From Turritopsis dohrnii (lineage: Eukaryota > Cnidaria > Hydrozoa > Anthoathecata > Oceaniidae): 64,000 nt of DNA. Below are positions 11,712 to 23,600 of the stretch, in pieces. The position numbers were made by a program, and so were the translations under genes. The stretch lies in the NCBI GenBank assembly GCA_027922465.2, contig BQMF02000027.1:372001-436000 (forward strand). Reading direction: 5' to 3'. Numbering within the stretch: the first letter of the stretch is position 1; each line of letters starts with the position of its first letter. The notes under the pieces were generated by a model. That model was not told where the DNA came from, searched no databases, and saw only the letters and a list, made by a program, of their open reading frames with translations.

Positions 11712-14118
11712 TCACTCTTTATATTTCATGTTGCACTCGTTGCAAAACAATTTAACTTTCTTGGGCAGTTTTTTCTTTAATGTACATGTCACATGGCACC
11801 ATTTCAAGCATCGATCACATGCCACACTTTCATCACATTTGTTAATTCCTTTGTTGCAAACTAAGCAATACCAATTCATTTTGGCTAGCTTGCTTAGTTC
11901 TCTCATGAGTCGCTTCCAAGCTGCCTTTTCAATATATTTTTCGATGCGATAGATGTCAATGTTATGCTCATCCCTGACCGTATCTGGAATATCCATTGCG
12001 CTTTTGACATCTTCTGATTTAAGGAGCAAGGCTCCTTGTACTGCTTCATTGGCTTTAAAGCGGTTCACCACACACTTCAATAATGTCCGATCTTTTTCAC
12101 CTGGCTGTAATCTTGAAAATGGTAATACTGTTGCCTTTACATTTTTGCCTTTCTTTTTAGCCGGCAGGCCAACCACTGTTACATCAACGCCTTTGGGCCT
12201 TCCTCTCTTTAAGATCTTGGAGGGCATTTTAATGGACTGAAGTTGGCTCTCACCATTTTCTGGCCCTAGTTCTTTCCAATCAACCTCATCGCAAACTTCC
12301 GCCTCCTCTAAATCTAAATCTACTTTTTCTACTGTTTCAAATTCCTTCCTTTTCATTTTCTTTTGCTACCTCTGAAGCTCTTTTGAGGATCGTGCTCGCT
12401 TTGACATCATGACATTGTTGCCATGAAGTCAGTAGGTCTTGTAGCTCTTGGTAGCGTCTTGTAAATGTGGCCATGCCACCCTCACTACCAACAGAGGCAA
12501 TAATCTGACTCAGGCTTGTCAATTTTCTAAACTTCTGAGCCTGTGTCAGTTTGCCCATTGGTTTTGCTACATTGACAACTTCCATGTTGAAGCACCCTTC
12601 ATCCTCTTCCAAAACGTCTCTTCTTTGAAATATTGTGTGGGAAGATGACTGGTAGAAATCTTTCGTCCATCTTTGACTTATCAAAGCTTCATCAAAAAGC
12701 TGAAGATTCAATTTAGAGCTTACGTTGAATAAATGCAGACAGGGTAGCCTCATTTTCGCCATAAAATTACAGTCACAACTGTTGACAGAGGTTTTGCAGG
12801 TTGATGTTTTGGAAGATACTTCAAAGGTTTCAGCATCTATCGGTTGAAGATTGTAATCTTGTGAAGATGATAATTTCAACTGTTGATCAATAAAGCCATA
12901 TGCGTATGGAGTGACATAGTCATAATACAGCTTATTTACAGGATCAAGTGACACATAATCAGTAGGTCGCCGGCTCATTGACATTAGATAGTGGTGATTT
13001 CTTTCGCTCCTTAATGAACTCAGTACAGAAAAGAATTCGTGAAAAAACTGCATAAGACTTGAATGTTTTGTGCAAAGACTCTTCACTTTGTCAAAAGTAG
13101 ATTCTATGCGATTGTTCGTAGTTTCTCCAAATGTGAAATTCGTATCTTTAAAGCAGCTTACCCACTGGTCTTTAATGACATCCCAGTTTTCATCAAAATA
13201 ATCGATAACTGACGAAATTTCTGTTCAACGTAACTGGGCCACTCTTTCCTCATATTCTGCAGCGGATGACCCATAAGCGATGTTTTGAATGATTTCCAAT
13301 CATCTGAATCGTTCAGCGGATTTTATTCCCATTTTTTCACAGGAAATTTCTCTCCTAAACGTTCTAAGGGTGTGATAAAGACAAATCAGTAGCGTTGCAT
13401 TGGAAAGCATTTTGCGAAGACGGCTCTTTCATTAAAGTCTTTGTCTGACATGATGTCGGAAGTATCACACCAACGATCGTTGTGCTTTTTGAAGGTGTTA
13501 ACAACCGCCTCAATCACAGGGGCGTACCGTGGGGGTGTCGTTGGGTGCGACCGACCCCCCTTTTGCAAAAGTTTGCCTCTTTTCAAAATTGTTATGATAT
13601 TATATGTTATTTTTTATCAAGAGATGTAATTCATAGTTTCATTTTTTTACTATTTGCTTGTAATTTCTAGTAGTTTCTAGCTTCTAAGAAGGTTCGTTTT
13701 TAAAGAAAAAACAAAATTTGGAGTCCATTTTAAGCACTTTAGAGCACCTAAATTTCAAAAATTTTCTTGGCCCGTCCGGCCCAACCATGGTGGGCCCTCC
13801 TTAGATAGTAACGTCAGTATATTTCGACCCCCCTTTTATTTTGTCACCGTACGCCCCTGAATCACCTCTTTTGATTCCTCTGCCAAGAGAAATAATCCTA
13901 CTATTTCAGTCAATCCATCTCCGTCGATGCTTACAAGCACAAATAAACAGGCATTCTCAGTTCCAACAAGAATGACTTCTGGAAAAGACGTAAATAAATT
14001 CTGCATGTAATCATCTTGAAAAAACAAGGCCTTGAAATTATTATCTTCATCTACAAGCACATCAACAACGCTGTTTAATTTCTCTTTCACGAAGGGTAAA
14101 GAACGCATCTCAACCTTT
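11712..14118 (-). pseudogene. ZSWIM-type MULE transposase, inactivated
   Basis: Read on the minus strand. 14118-13860 gives an N-terminal part (LPFVKEKLNS, FQDDYMQNLFTSFPE). After the 343-bp hAT insertion, 13511 onwards gives VIEAVVNTFKKHNDRW, MSDKDFNERAVF (a catalytic Asp region), CLYHTLRTFRREI, then YFDENWDVIKDQW and TNNRIEST (the catalytic Glu region). 13086-12337 carries a SWIM zinc finger (CDCNFMAKMRLPCLH), and 12356-11712 ends in a PHD-like C4HC3 finger (WYCLVC, CDRCLKWCHVTC, FCNEC). Defects are the insertion, one frameshift at about 13390, two in-frame TGA codons at about 13320 and 13215, and a frameshift at about 12350. The 5' end of a normal transposase also seems missing, replaced by macrodomain exons. 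Function would be cut-and-paste transposition; it is now dead. Confidence 0.85.
13517..13859. mobile_element. hAT-like non-autonomous element inserted in the MULE transposase
   Basis: Ends CAGGGGCGTACCGTGG and CACCGTACGCCCCTG are inverted repeats of a type common in hAT elements (CAGnGGCGTA). The 5-bp sequence AATCA flanks both sides (13512-13516 and 13860-13864). Removing the element and one AATCA makes the transposase frame continuous across the junction (ESKEV joined to IEAVV). No coding capacity. Confidence 0.85.
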
Positions 14119-14147
14119 ATGTTATGAAATGGAAACAGGAAGTTTAC

Positions 14148-14325
14148 CTCCACCACCACCAAGAAGAGTTTTGTTAGCTGCAACACGAATCCTTAATTAA
14201 AATCGTTTAATTAGTTTAGAAAGTAACACGATATCGACGTAATAATATATACAGAAACCTGCGTTGACAATTGCATCAACTTTTAATTTCGTAATATCTG
14301 CTTTTACGACTCTGATCTTCTCCAT
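14148..14325 (-). pseudogene. Macrodomain fragment (two exons) inside the MULE
   Basis: On the minus strand ATG at 14325 opens MEKIRVVKADITKLKVDAIV then NA, ending at a donor (14259/14258, CGCAG|GTTTCT). An 81-bp intron ends in TTGCAG, and 14177-14148 continues in phase as ANKTLLGGGG before another donor (GGAG|GTAAAC). This is the start of a macrodomain: DIT-x6-DAIVNAANxxLxGGGG is the ADP-ribose-binding signature (adenine-contacting Asp, then the N-rich and glycine loops). The rest of the fold (VDGAIH onward) is absent: the sequence passes straight into transposase. It looks like transduplicated host exons and would not fold alone; splicing into the transposase frame does not match in phase. 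Confidence 0.8.
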
Positions 14326-14769
14326 TTTTTGCAATGTAGTGTGTGATGTGTTTTTAGCGCACGTGTATAATAAGAATTTTAAAAAATTCGAAATGTGATT
14401 CTTTCGCAATTACACGAAGAAGAAGAACAATAGAACAACGGAAAAAGAATAATGGAAAAGAAAAAGACAACAAACAATACCTGTTATAATGAAACAAGAT
14501 TAATCTGAGTCGACTATGAGTCGACTATTAATTGAGAATTTTTTAAAAATAGTTAGTGTTGAAATATTTTGATTATATTTTTTAGAGTGCTTTTAATCAT
14601 TATTTGCCTGGCACAAAACATGAAATCGTTATAATGGACATTTACCGGGCATCTAAATTTCATTGTTTGCCGGCACAACATGAAATCGGAGTTATGGATA
14701 CTGCCGGGCATCTAGTTTTTCAAATTTGCTGACCGGCTGCCGGGCACGTAGACACGTCGTTTTTTTTTC

Positions 14770-16640
14770 CATTTGGGATTTATATATGAAGGTCATTTTT
14801 ACCACAAAATAAACAATGAGTGTGAACATAATTTTTTGAATACTTGAATTTAGTTTTATGAATTGTCACTTTAAGCCCACCTTTTTTTGAAAATAACTAT
14901 TCTGTCCTAATTTGAAATGTTACAGGTAATATTTGTTAGTAGAGATTTTGATTGCTTTTGATAGTTGTCGCTTATATGTCTACCCGAAAGTATACTGTGG
15001 TATCAAAATTAGGTTTAACAATTTTCTTTTCTTCTTTTGTACAGAAAACGTATATACAAATTTGATTGTATAATGTTGTAAGATAGTTTTATCGGAGTTA
15101 CAAAAAGCAAGTGTTCTGTAAAATTACATTGTTTATCGTGATTTTATGGTATAAAAGATAGGAAACTTGTCAAGCTTCTGCAACAATAAAGATCATACAT
15201 ATTAAATTATGATGAAATTGTCTTACACATTGATGGGGTTGTTGATATGCAGTTGTTTAAGGGGAAATATTAGTCGCATTTAGGTCTTATAATTTTTAGC
15301 TATGTGTATATAGTAACTTCTCAGTCACTTTTTAACTCCTGAGCAAAAAATTTTAAGAGAAACCTTATCATTTGACCGTGAACAACTTCATTTCATAATA
15401 AGTTGTGGTATTAAATTTAATCTGAGTATCAGGTTGATGGTAGTTATACTGTAATTATTACAGTACACACAATATTTGGCCAAAGTTTCGCAACTTTGGG
15501 GAAATATATAGTCGCATTTTTGCGAATCTTGTTTTACAATGCTGTAGGGAAAATTCATGAATAACTCTACCAAGTTGTATATAAAACGTATAGAAAAATG
15601 GTTTCGTGTAAGCAAAACATGATTTTTCCGAATCTCGCTAATTTATTTACAAAACATTTATTTCAAAGTCCGTATTTTTAACAGCAAACATTAAGTAACG
15701 AACGACGGCGATGAATAGTAAAAAGGCAAAAGACTCTGGGTTTGAGGTTAACGGCTAGTTTCCGTTTCAGAAATGGAACCAAAATTTCTGTTTACTTAAA
15801 GAGAATGAACTGTCATATAGTTATTAAGAAAATTGAATTCAGCAGTTTTCTTTTGAGTTCAAAAATATCGACTTAAGGTTTCATTCCAAAAGATGACGTT
15901 AACTTAAGGGAAATGGGTTAGAGAAAAGTTGACACAGGTTAATGGAGAGGGGAGGAAAGTCTGGGAAATCCTTATAATTACACGCTTAACTTCTACGGGC
16001 GTAACATTGCAATTGCAATTAATTTTTCGCCCTGCTTGGAGAATCTTAAGTGAAATAGGTGGGTTCAGTTTTTCTTTAAACAGGAAAACACGTAGTCAAA
16101 CGGGGAAAAACTGATTTTGGAATCTTATTCTACGATAAATTTTACGTAAAACAGTCTTGGCATTTCAGATTCGTTTCCGGGAATATTGGGTAGAAAATGC
16201 CAAGAAAGAGAAAAAAGCCGAATGAAGATAAACAAAATAACACAAAGCTAAAAAATCTTAAAGATAGTTGCAGATGTAATATGCACGAGGAAGTTCTTTC
16301 AGGAAACTTTGATATAAAATTTATACAGTGATATTTTGAAGTTTTGTAGGAGATATGAATGGATTTAAAACACAATTCTTGATAGCAAAGCCAAATATGA
16401 AAGGAAAGTTTGAGTCAAAAAGAATCTTTTCAAGTGTGCAACTGTCAGTTAAAACGTGGGATAACCGCGTAATAACGCGTTTTCAAAATGGTAGCTTTTT
16501 ATTGCACGTTTATAGCCGTGTCATAGCACTCTTAAAAGTTGGCGTTTTAGCGTAGGAGTGTAGTTGCACTGCTAATTCGCGGAAGTTAAGCGTGTAATTA
16601 TACGTATTTTCCAGACTGGAGGAGGGAGTCAAAAAATCTC
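14770..16640. other. No gene seen
   Basis: AT-rich sequence with short chance frames. No exon, terminal inverted repeat or transposon protein was recognised. Confidence 0.45.
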
Positions 16641-16663
16641 GAAAAAAAAATTGTATTCATTTG

Positions 16664-16770
16664 TGAACAATAGCTATGACGAGAATTGAAATAACTAATT
16701 TCTGGCTCTGATAAAGACAAGCTTCGAAAAACATGTAAAAATGCATCCTTGAAATTTCGGAAGTAGGAAG
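16664..16770 (+). repeat. Dispersed repeat C, copy 1
   Basis: AGCTATGACGAGAATTGAAA ... GACAAGCTTCGAAAAACATG matches 18135-18215 in the same orientation. The two copies bracket the DIRS-type fragment. Another shared string, TGTCAGCTTTCCATCAAGTC, is at 16841 and 18881. Confidence 0.75.
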
Positions 16771-17103
16771 TTAAAAATATTTTCTTGTTTACGTTTATAC
16801 TTTGAATAATCCTGATCCTTGTTTCGTTTATGTTTGCAATGTCAGCTTTCCATCAAGTCCATAAAGTCTGTGTGTATGTCTTCATTGTCTTTTAAATCTT
16901 TGTAAAGTTTCGCATAAAAAAGTTGATAAACTCGTTTAAGCTTCAACACGGGATTAATAATTTATCGAAGTAATTTGCATTGTAATTCGTAAAAAGCTTT
17001 ATGGTCTCATTTTTACGATGCAATTATACAATTATGTTATCATTAAGCCTTGAATACACGAAGTAATATTACTCGGTAGAAACAAACCAAATTTTCCTGA
17101 ATT

Positions 17104-17165
17104 AGTAAGTAAGTAAGTAAGTAAGTAACGGGAGTTTTTAGTCCTTTGGGCTTCCATCCGTAATG
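17104..17165 (-). repeat. SINE 3' tail, reversed
   Basis: (GTAA)n followed by GGGAGTTTTTAGTCCTTTGG and CTTCCATCCGTAAT. This is the reverse complement of the 3' end of the SINE at 35517-35765, so it is a 3' fragment on the minus strand. Confidence 0.65.
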
Positions 17166-17166
17166 G

Positions 17167-17960
17167 TTGGTTCTTCCGCCCGCCGACTTACAACTATTAG
17201 TTGAATTAATAAAGAAGGAGAATCTGCATCAAGCACATCCATTAGCTAGAAAGCTATTCCAAGGTCAATGCATAGGCAATTTCTCTTTAGAAGGAAGGTT
17301 GGAATACTTCCGGAAGAACTGGGAAACCGTCACAAACGGCGCGGAAATTTTAAAGATTGTGACATGGTTGTAGATTCCCTTCGTGGCAGAACCAAGTCAT
17401 GGAAAACTCCCCAAGCCGATAAATATGAAACAAGGGGAAGAGAAATTTGTTTCAGAGGAAATTGGAGCAATGTTGATGAAAGGAGCCATCCGAAAAGCGT
17501 TTCATGCGAAGGGAGAATTTCTGAGCAACATGGAAAAAGGATGGGGGAAATAGACCAGTCATACGCATTTGTGTCCCTACTAACACTTCAAGATGAAAAG
17601 GGTGCATCTTATCAAGAAGATGTTGCAGGAAAACGACTATATGTGCAAGATCGATCTGAAAAACGTCTACTTTTGTGTTCTTTTTCACCCAAAGTCACAG
17701 AAGTAAGTATGTACGTTTCCAATGTTAGGGGAACCTTTACGAATTTCTTTGTCTGTGCTTTGGACTGGGGTCAAATTCCAATTGCTATGCTGAAAAGGAT
17801 AAACATCAGAATAATAATTTACCTAAACGATTTACTCCTAATGAGTCAGACATTGCAGGAAATGCTCATGGCCCGGAAAACATTTATTTTCCTGTTACAG
17901 TATTTAGGTTTTGCAGTCAATATCCCTCAGAAAGCCAATCATATCCTGACTTCACTTTTT
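17167..17960 (+). pseudogene. DIRS-type retrotransposon reverse transcriptase remnant
   Basis: Spread over three frames. GRLEYFRKNWETVT is the segment upstream of RT in DIRS/Ty3-like elements. A second frame gives EIGAMLMKGAIRKAF, then MCKIDLKNVYFCVLFHP and YEFLCLCFGLG, which match the usual KIDLKDAYF and LPFGL motifs. A third frame gives IIYLNDLLLMSQ, the catalytic YxDD position here YLND, then FLLQYLGFAVN. Several frameshifts and stops and the loss of the first catalytic Asp make it a dead fragment. The 'nW' upstream block favours DIRS over gypsy, but no tyrosine recombinase was seen. Confidence 0.7.
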
Positions 17961-18134
17961 AGTTATTTTGATATTTATCACCTCCTCGTTTCCAGGCCCA
18001 TTTCTTACTGTTCAAATGAGGGATTCTCAATGATGACATCATCAAAATACCCTCAGCTCCCTCTGTTCTATTTATAACAGAAGATTTGCTAATATTCATA
18101 TTGGAAGCAAGCATTTTCAAAAACACTATATAAT

Positions 18135-18232
18135 TAGCTATGACGGGAATTGAAATAACTAACTTCGAGCTCCGATAAAGACAAGCTTCGAAAAACATGT
18201 AAATATACATCCTCATTGCTCGAGTTGATATT
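18135..18232 (+). repeat. Dispersed repeat C, copy 2
   Basis: AGCTATGACGGGAATTGAAA ... GACAAGCTTCGAAAAACATG, as at 16664. Confidence 0.75.
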
Positions 18233-18239
18233 TCGAAAC

Positions 18240-20150
18240 AAGGGAGTTAAAAATTTAAATCTTTGTAAAGCACGTTGATAAAATTTGCTTTTTTATGATT
18301 ATGATTTTTTGAGATTATCTCACAAGAAATCTGCTGACACACTTTTTTCTCGACCTTCCAGTAGATTTTGACAACAGACCATAAAACTTAATATGAATGC
18401 CATTATAAAAGAACAAAAGAAATAACAACAAAAATTGTTGAAGTAACGTTATTTTAAAAATGATTAATGTTATACAGTGTGTGTGAATAACAAATTTGAT
18501 TTTTATATCACTGGATATGACATTTTTTGAATTTTTCAAACATTACTATGGTGGCCGATTAGAACAAGAGCACTTTTTATAGATTTCTTTTGTTTTTCCT
18601 ACATTAAATTTGTTTATTTTGTTTTTTCTTTCTGTTTACTACTTTTTCAGATGTGTTCTTTTTTTTTTTCTTTATTTTTGTAAATTTAAAATGTAAAAAG
18701 GGAAGAGAAAAAGTAACAAAAAAACGGGGAAAAGTAATGAAAAAAAGTGATAAAAAAGTAGCTAATGAAAGAAATATAAAAAGCAGTGATAAAAAAGTAG
18801 CTAATTAGGCAATTTCGAAAATTTTGTCAAAAATCGCTGTTGAAAGGGAGTCAGGCACCTTAACGTTTTTTTGTTTGCAATGTCAGCTTTCCATCAAGTC
18901 CCTAATGACATTTTTTGAAATTTTCAAACATTCCATTTTCAGAATGTAAAAAAAAAAAAAAGAAAAAAAAATGGGGAAGAAGAAATAGTATATGCAACAC
19001 ATTCACTGCCTTAAGTCTACGGTTTTGAGTTGGAACCGCCGTTTTACCATTTCATGTCACAATTTTGTCAAAATTATCTTTCGCTATTATTATGATGTCA
19101 CTTTATGCATTATATGCATCTTTATTTCGCATCATATGCGGTCTTTTGATAATAAGGTTATGTCACTTCAGAAAAATGTGATGATGTTTCAGAACTATAT
19201 GATGACATATGTTGTTTCATTGTCATCTGTAAAATGATGTTTATTATACGATTTTTCATCTTTATAGTGCCAGGGGGAGTGTTGACACCCTCCACAAGAA
19301 CTTCTAGTACAATTCACAATGTCAGTCGATATCGTAATATACTGCCAGAAAGAGCATCACTATTTAATTCAGTTAGAAACAGTTCTCATTTTGGACGTCG
19401 AGATGGAAAGAGCCTCAAGATCATCTAAAAAGGGATCAAGACTGCGGACTGCTTCATTTATTAGTCTTGCAAATCGTTTTGCGTCTCGTGTACCAAATAA
19501 TACTGAGAAGATAATCCTAAAAAAATGCAGGACTTGGATTTAAGGAAATTAAATTAGCCATTAAATTTTTTACTTTGTTTGAGTGCTTTTTTAATAATAA
19601 ACAGCTGTTCGTTCCCAGACCATTTCTCAATTGTTCTATTTCTACTGACATCAACATAGTGCAAACCCTCAGCTCTGCATACAGGGTGTATCAGAGAGAT
19701 TTATCCGCAAACTTCCCCTGTCTATTGCTCAAGAATTATTTGTCAAAGTACTGCGAAATTTACATCACAAGAAAGCCCTTTTTCAGTCCTTCTATCGATA
19801 TAAAATTTTTTAAAAAATAAATATTCTTCGGAAAGTTATCGAAGAAACATACACAGATTTGCATCATCAATTTCTTAAAAATCAATTTACAGTACCTTAA
19901 TGACACATGTTTTTAAAATCCTTGAATAAAGTCCTATCGAATGGTGTAAAAACCCATTCATATAAAGATTTATGGTCTGTTATCAAAATCCACTTGAGTG
20001 TGACATTTCCTTTAATTAAAACCTAAACAGGGGATAATTTTATTACTTCTGAATGGAGCATGAAAGTTATCAGCATATTAACAACAGTATCCCTTCCAAC
20101 TGTAATTTTCGTTTTGGTCAATTTCATGTTACTCATTTAGTAACTTTTGT
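18240..20150. other. No gene established; low-complexity and dispersed repeats
   Basis: Holds A/T-rich simple sequence near 18600-18970, a repeat at 19566-19682 that recurs at 31270-31560, and a hairpin arm at 19682. An open stretch at 19270-19540 reads PGGVLTPSTRTSS and then SLANRFASRVPNN in different frames; no family assigned. Confidence 0.4.
19566..19682 (+). repeat. Dispersed repeat D, copy without hAT insertion
   Basis: TTTTTTACTTTGTTTGAGTG continuing through ATAATAAACAGCTGTTCG to CCCTCAGCTCT. The copy at 31270-31560 is the same sequence interrupted by a 164-bp hAT-like element, so this copy acts as the empty site. Confidence 0.85.
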
Positions 20151-20179
20151 CAGTTCTGAGTGGAGGTGTTATCATGAAA

Positions 20180-20390
20180 GGTCTCACTGAGGAAGCCGTG
20201 CTGTCACCATTTGGAAAGGCCAGCACACTCGAATACAAAGCTCCTCTCAAACTAACTGATTTAAACTGTTACAGTATAATTGGCTGATCAGGTGTTGGAC
20301 GCCAAACTCTTAGTCTATCGGCGACAACCAACAGTCTAAACTTTTCCTACATTGGTGTTGACAGTGGCGGGTCTAAAGGTAAGTCGCAAG
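20180..20390 (+). other. Possible decayed exon, unidentified
   Basis: An open segment starting MKGLTEEAVLSPFGKASTLE with one internal stop, then SYIGVDSGGSK and a consensus donor (AAAG|GTAAGT at about 20381). Codon usage looks protein-like and richer in GC than its surroundings. No family recognised; it could be an exon of a decayed gene or part of a transposon. Confidence 0.3.
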
Positions 20391-20660
20391 TTTCTGTAGG
20401 AGAGTGTAAGCAATTTAACCATAAAAGAAAAACGCTCAAATAATGTCATTGGTAATATAAATTGAATTCACAAATTATGTTAACGCACATCTCCGTAAGT
20501 TGCAACTACCCTCTAAATCCGCCGAAAAAGTCATTCTGAAGTTTAACCACAATTGATTCTATTCAGAAAAAGCCTGACACGAGTAGAGGAAATAATTTCA
20601 CTAATCAATCCTTCTTTTGATGGAAACATGAAAATTGAAAATCCAAGTCATTACAATAAC

Positions 20661-23600
20661 TTACAAATTCGATTCAAGAGTTAAAATAGGTGTTACAGTT
20701 TTTTCAATTTCATTTTTATCCGTTTCGGAAATTTTAGTACCGAATCTGTCCTCGATGTATTCATAAAATTCAGAAATAACTTTGGTCTTGATTAGTCCTA
20801 TGATATTTATTTCTTTCGGTTTAGGATCTGTAAAATTTATTTTTCGATACTTGAGCAATGAGTTGTTTTGATGTAACATAATGAAAAGCCACCATCGTGT
20901 TCGGGTGCGTTTCTTTCTTCGATTTTCTTGCTGCACTTGGGAATCTTGTTGGGTAGATTCCGTAGCTGCCGTTATAAGTGTCACACCCAATGAACCTGAC
21001 AATAAAAGATATAAAAATCATACACGTTGTCTGTCGATAGGTACGTATCCTTCCGGCAAACTTGTTAAAAATCTCTGCGAAGGAGTGCATTTCTATAGAA
21101 ATATACACACAAAATCAATAAAAGTGCTCTTCAACGCAGTGACATTTTGACGATTTTTGCCCGCTGAGTTTGATCCATCCGAATTGGTCGTTCTCCCTTA
21201 GAGGAAGTTTATACGGTCGAACTTAATATGTGACTATGAACTTAAAAATCTCTCACTGGAATGATAAAAATAGTGTTAAACCAAAATATATATTCTCACA
21301 GTTATTTAGAACAGTGCCGAGATTAATCTCAGAGCAAGTAATTGTAGCAATGCATTATGGTAGTTGTCGTATGTATTCGGGAGATAACTGAATTATGAAA
21401 ATGATCAATTCATATCCATATGAATAAAGACTTTACATACAGTCCACGTGACAAATTGAGTTCATTAAAACTTCATGGTGAAAACCTTGTAAAATTTGTT
21501 TGGGTCAGTGAGCATAAAATTATGTCGTGCCTCGTTCTTTCTACTCTTTAATGCTTAAGAGAATTCTAGTTGACTTTCCTTACCATCAAACTTCTACGGT
21601 GTAAACCTTATGAAATAAGTCTGGGAATGTGAGGTTAAAGGCCGCTTTCCACTCAACCGTTTTGTTCGACGACTACAGTGAACGAACAAAATGAGCGCTC
21701 GCACGCTCAAGAATTCTAATATCCACTTAATTTGGTAGCGCGCGTAAAGTAAACAAATATGGCGGCAGCTGTAAATAGAAGAAGAATTTTGCTTCTGATT
21801 TTATTGCTGAGAAGAAGAAAAAGATATGAATGTTACAATTAAAGAACTGCGAGATTTTGGGTCAGGGAAATTTTTAGAAGAAGGAAAACGGAAGGTGAAT
21901 ATCACACGCTTGTCAAAGAAACTGTCTTGTTTGACCAGGAATACTTTTTCAAGATGTTTCGAATGACCCAAGTAAAATTAAAATTTTTAGCTATTTTTTG
22001 AGACTTCATTTTTAAAATCAAAACAAGTAAAATATTTTACACAAGATGCAATTTATTTTAGAGAGTGAAAGTGGCGGATGCACAGCGCGTATAAATTTAT
22101 TTTACTAAGCCTTTTTTGCGGTTCAGCTCACATTGATTAAAACTGGTAAAAAAAGTATTTGATTGTGTTTCATGTCTCCAAAGTGAAAAATTATCCCAGG
22201 AACAAAAGTGTTTCGATGTTTTAGTTTTTTAATTATTTTGATGTTTGGTTCTTTCCATTAAGCCTTTCTGCGGTTCAGCTCACATTGATTAAGAACTGGT
22301 AAAAATTTTTTACGCGGGTTACACAGTCAGCATTAATTCACATTTCAAGCATTTGATTGGCTATTTTAAGAGCGAGCGTCCTTGTTCGCCAAAGGGAGTA
22401 GAAATTTTTCAACTCTTGAAGCGCACAGAACGAACAGAAAAACGGGAGTTGAATTGCGCAACCTATTTTTTTACGCATGCGCAGATTAAAGGCGCTTTGG
22501 TTGTCGAACAAAACTCCCGAAAAAATGTTAAGTGGAAAGCGGCCTTAAAAAGATCATATTTGCTTTGTTCACTCAAAACTTTTATATGCGCTTTCATCGT
22601 ATTAATGTAACGTTGACGATTTGTTAGTAGATGTAAGTACTCTCAACAAACAGATCAAAAAATTATATCCTATATGTCTAAGTATATCCCATATGTCTCC
22701 TAGGTTAGAAACTATTATCAATAAATGAGCGATACCTCGTACCCAGGGTTTCTTGTCTTGTCCGTATATTGAAATCGCAAGAAATCCTGGGTATGAAGTT
22801 GACAAACATTCACGAACTTGTCTAGCGGGGTATATATATTCTTTGGAAAAATATGATGTATATATTGATTGATGGATAGATAGATAGATGAATTATATGA
22901 GAATAATAACCGGTAAAGTAAAACCCGGTTGAATTACCTGTTGAATATTCGGATTTCTCCCTTTCTAGAAATGTTTTCTGACGACTTTCCAACAGCAGCC
23001 GCGTAAAACACTGCAGGACAGGATTGGCATGTTGATGTTCCAGAAGAATATAACCCATGTATGCGAAATAACCTAAACAGCCCATGATAGCACATCAGTT
23101 AGAAACTTAAGCGATAGATAGGTAATATTCTATAAGTAAAATTCTGTCAACAGCATAAGGGTACATCTTGACATATTTGTCGAAAAACTCAGAGCTTTGT
23201 AACGCTTTTGATATACATTTTGTCAAAAGATCTGTTTATACGTTCTATTCTAAAACAGGCCGATAGGATCACATTATTTAGAGTAACAGTAAAAATAGGC
23301 CGTAACAGCCCTAAAATATACAGATTTTTTCAACAAGAAGTGCTCTTCATCGCAGTACAATTTACAATTTTGTCCACTGGGTAAAATGGAAGGACTGATT
23401 AAAGATGAAAGACGTGGCATTATCACTGTCAGGTAAAATTAAAACCCTTTTGCGGTGTGACTGCAAGAAAATCGAAAACAAAAGCCAAATATGAGGTAGG
23501 AAAAATAACAATCTCGTTACCAGGATCTTTTTCTTCTAACGTTCTTGGTAGTGTACTCTTTTGCAAGCGTTGCATGAATAAAACTCCAAATACAAGTCCA

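Larger units (their letters stand above)
11330..14759 (-). mobile_element. Mutator-like element (MULE) with 9-bp target duplication
   Basis: Ends CGACGTGTCTACATGCCCGG (11330) and, as reverse complement, CCGGGCACGTAGACACGTCG (to 14759) form a terminal inverted repeat of nearly 60 bp that continues through CAGCCGGTCAG and AAAAACTAGATGCCCGGCA. Both sides are bordered by exactly nine T residues (11321-11329 and 14760-14768), matching the 9-bp duplication typical of MULEs. Sub-terminal copies of TGCCGGGCATCTA occur inside the right end. It carries a decayed ZSWIM-type transposase on the minus strand, a hAT-like insertion and macrodomain exons. Confidence 0.9.

Noticed and set aside
17268..18077. 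269-codon open frame as a real host gene
   Set aside because: Only its last third matches reverse transcriptase; the RT motifs are spread over three frames, so the long frame is accidental.
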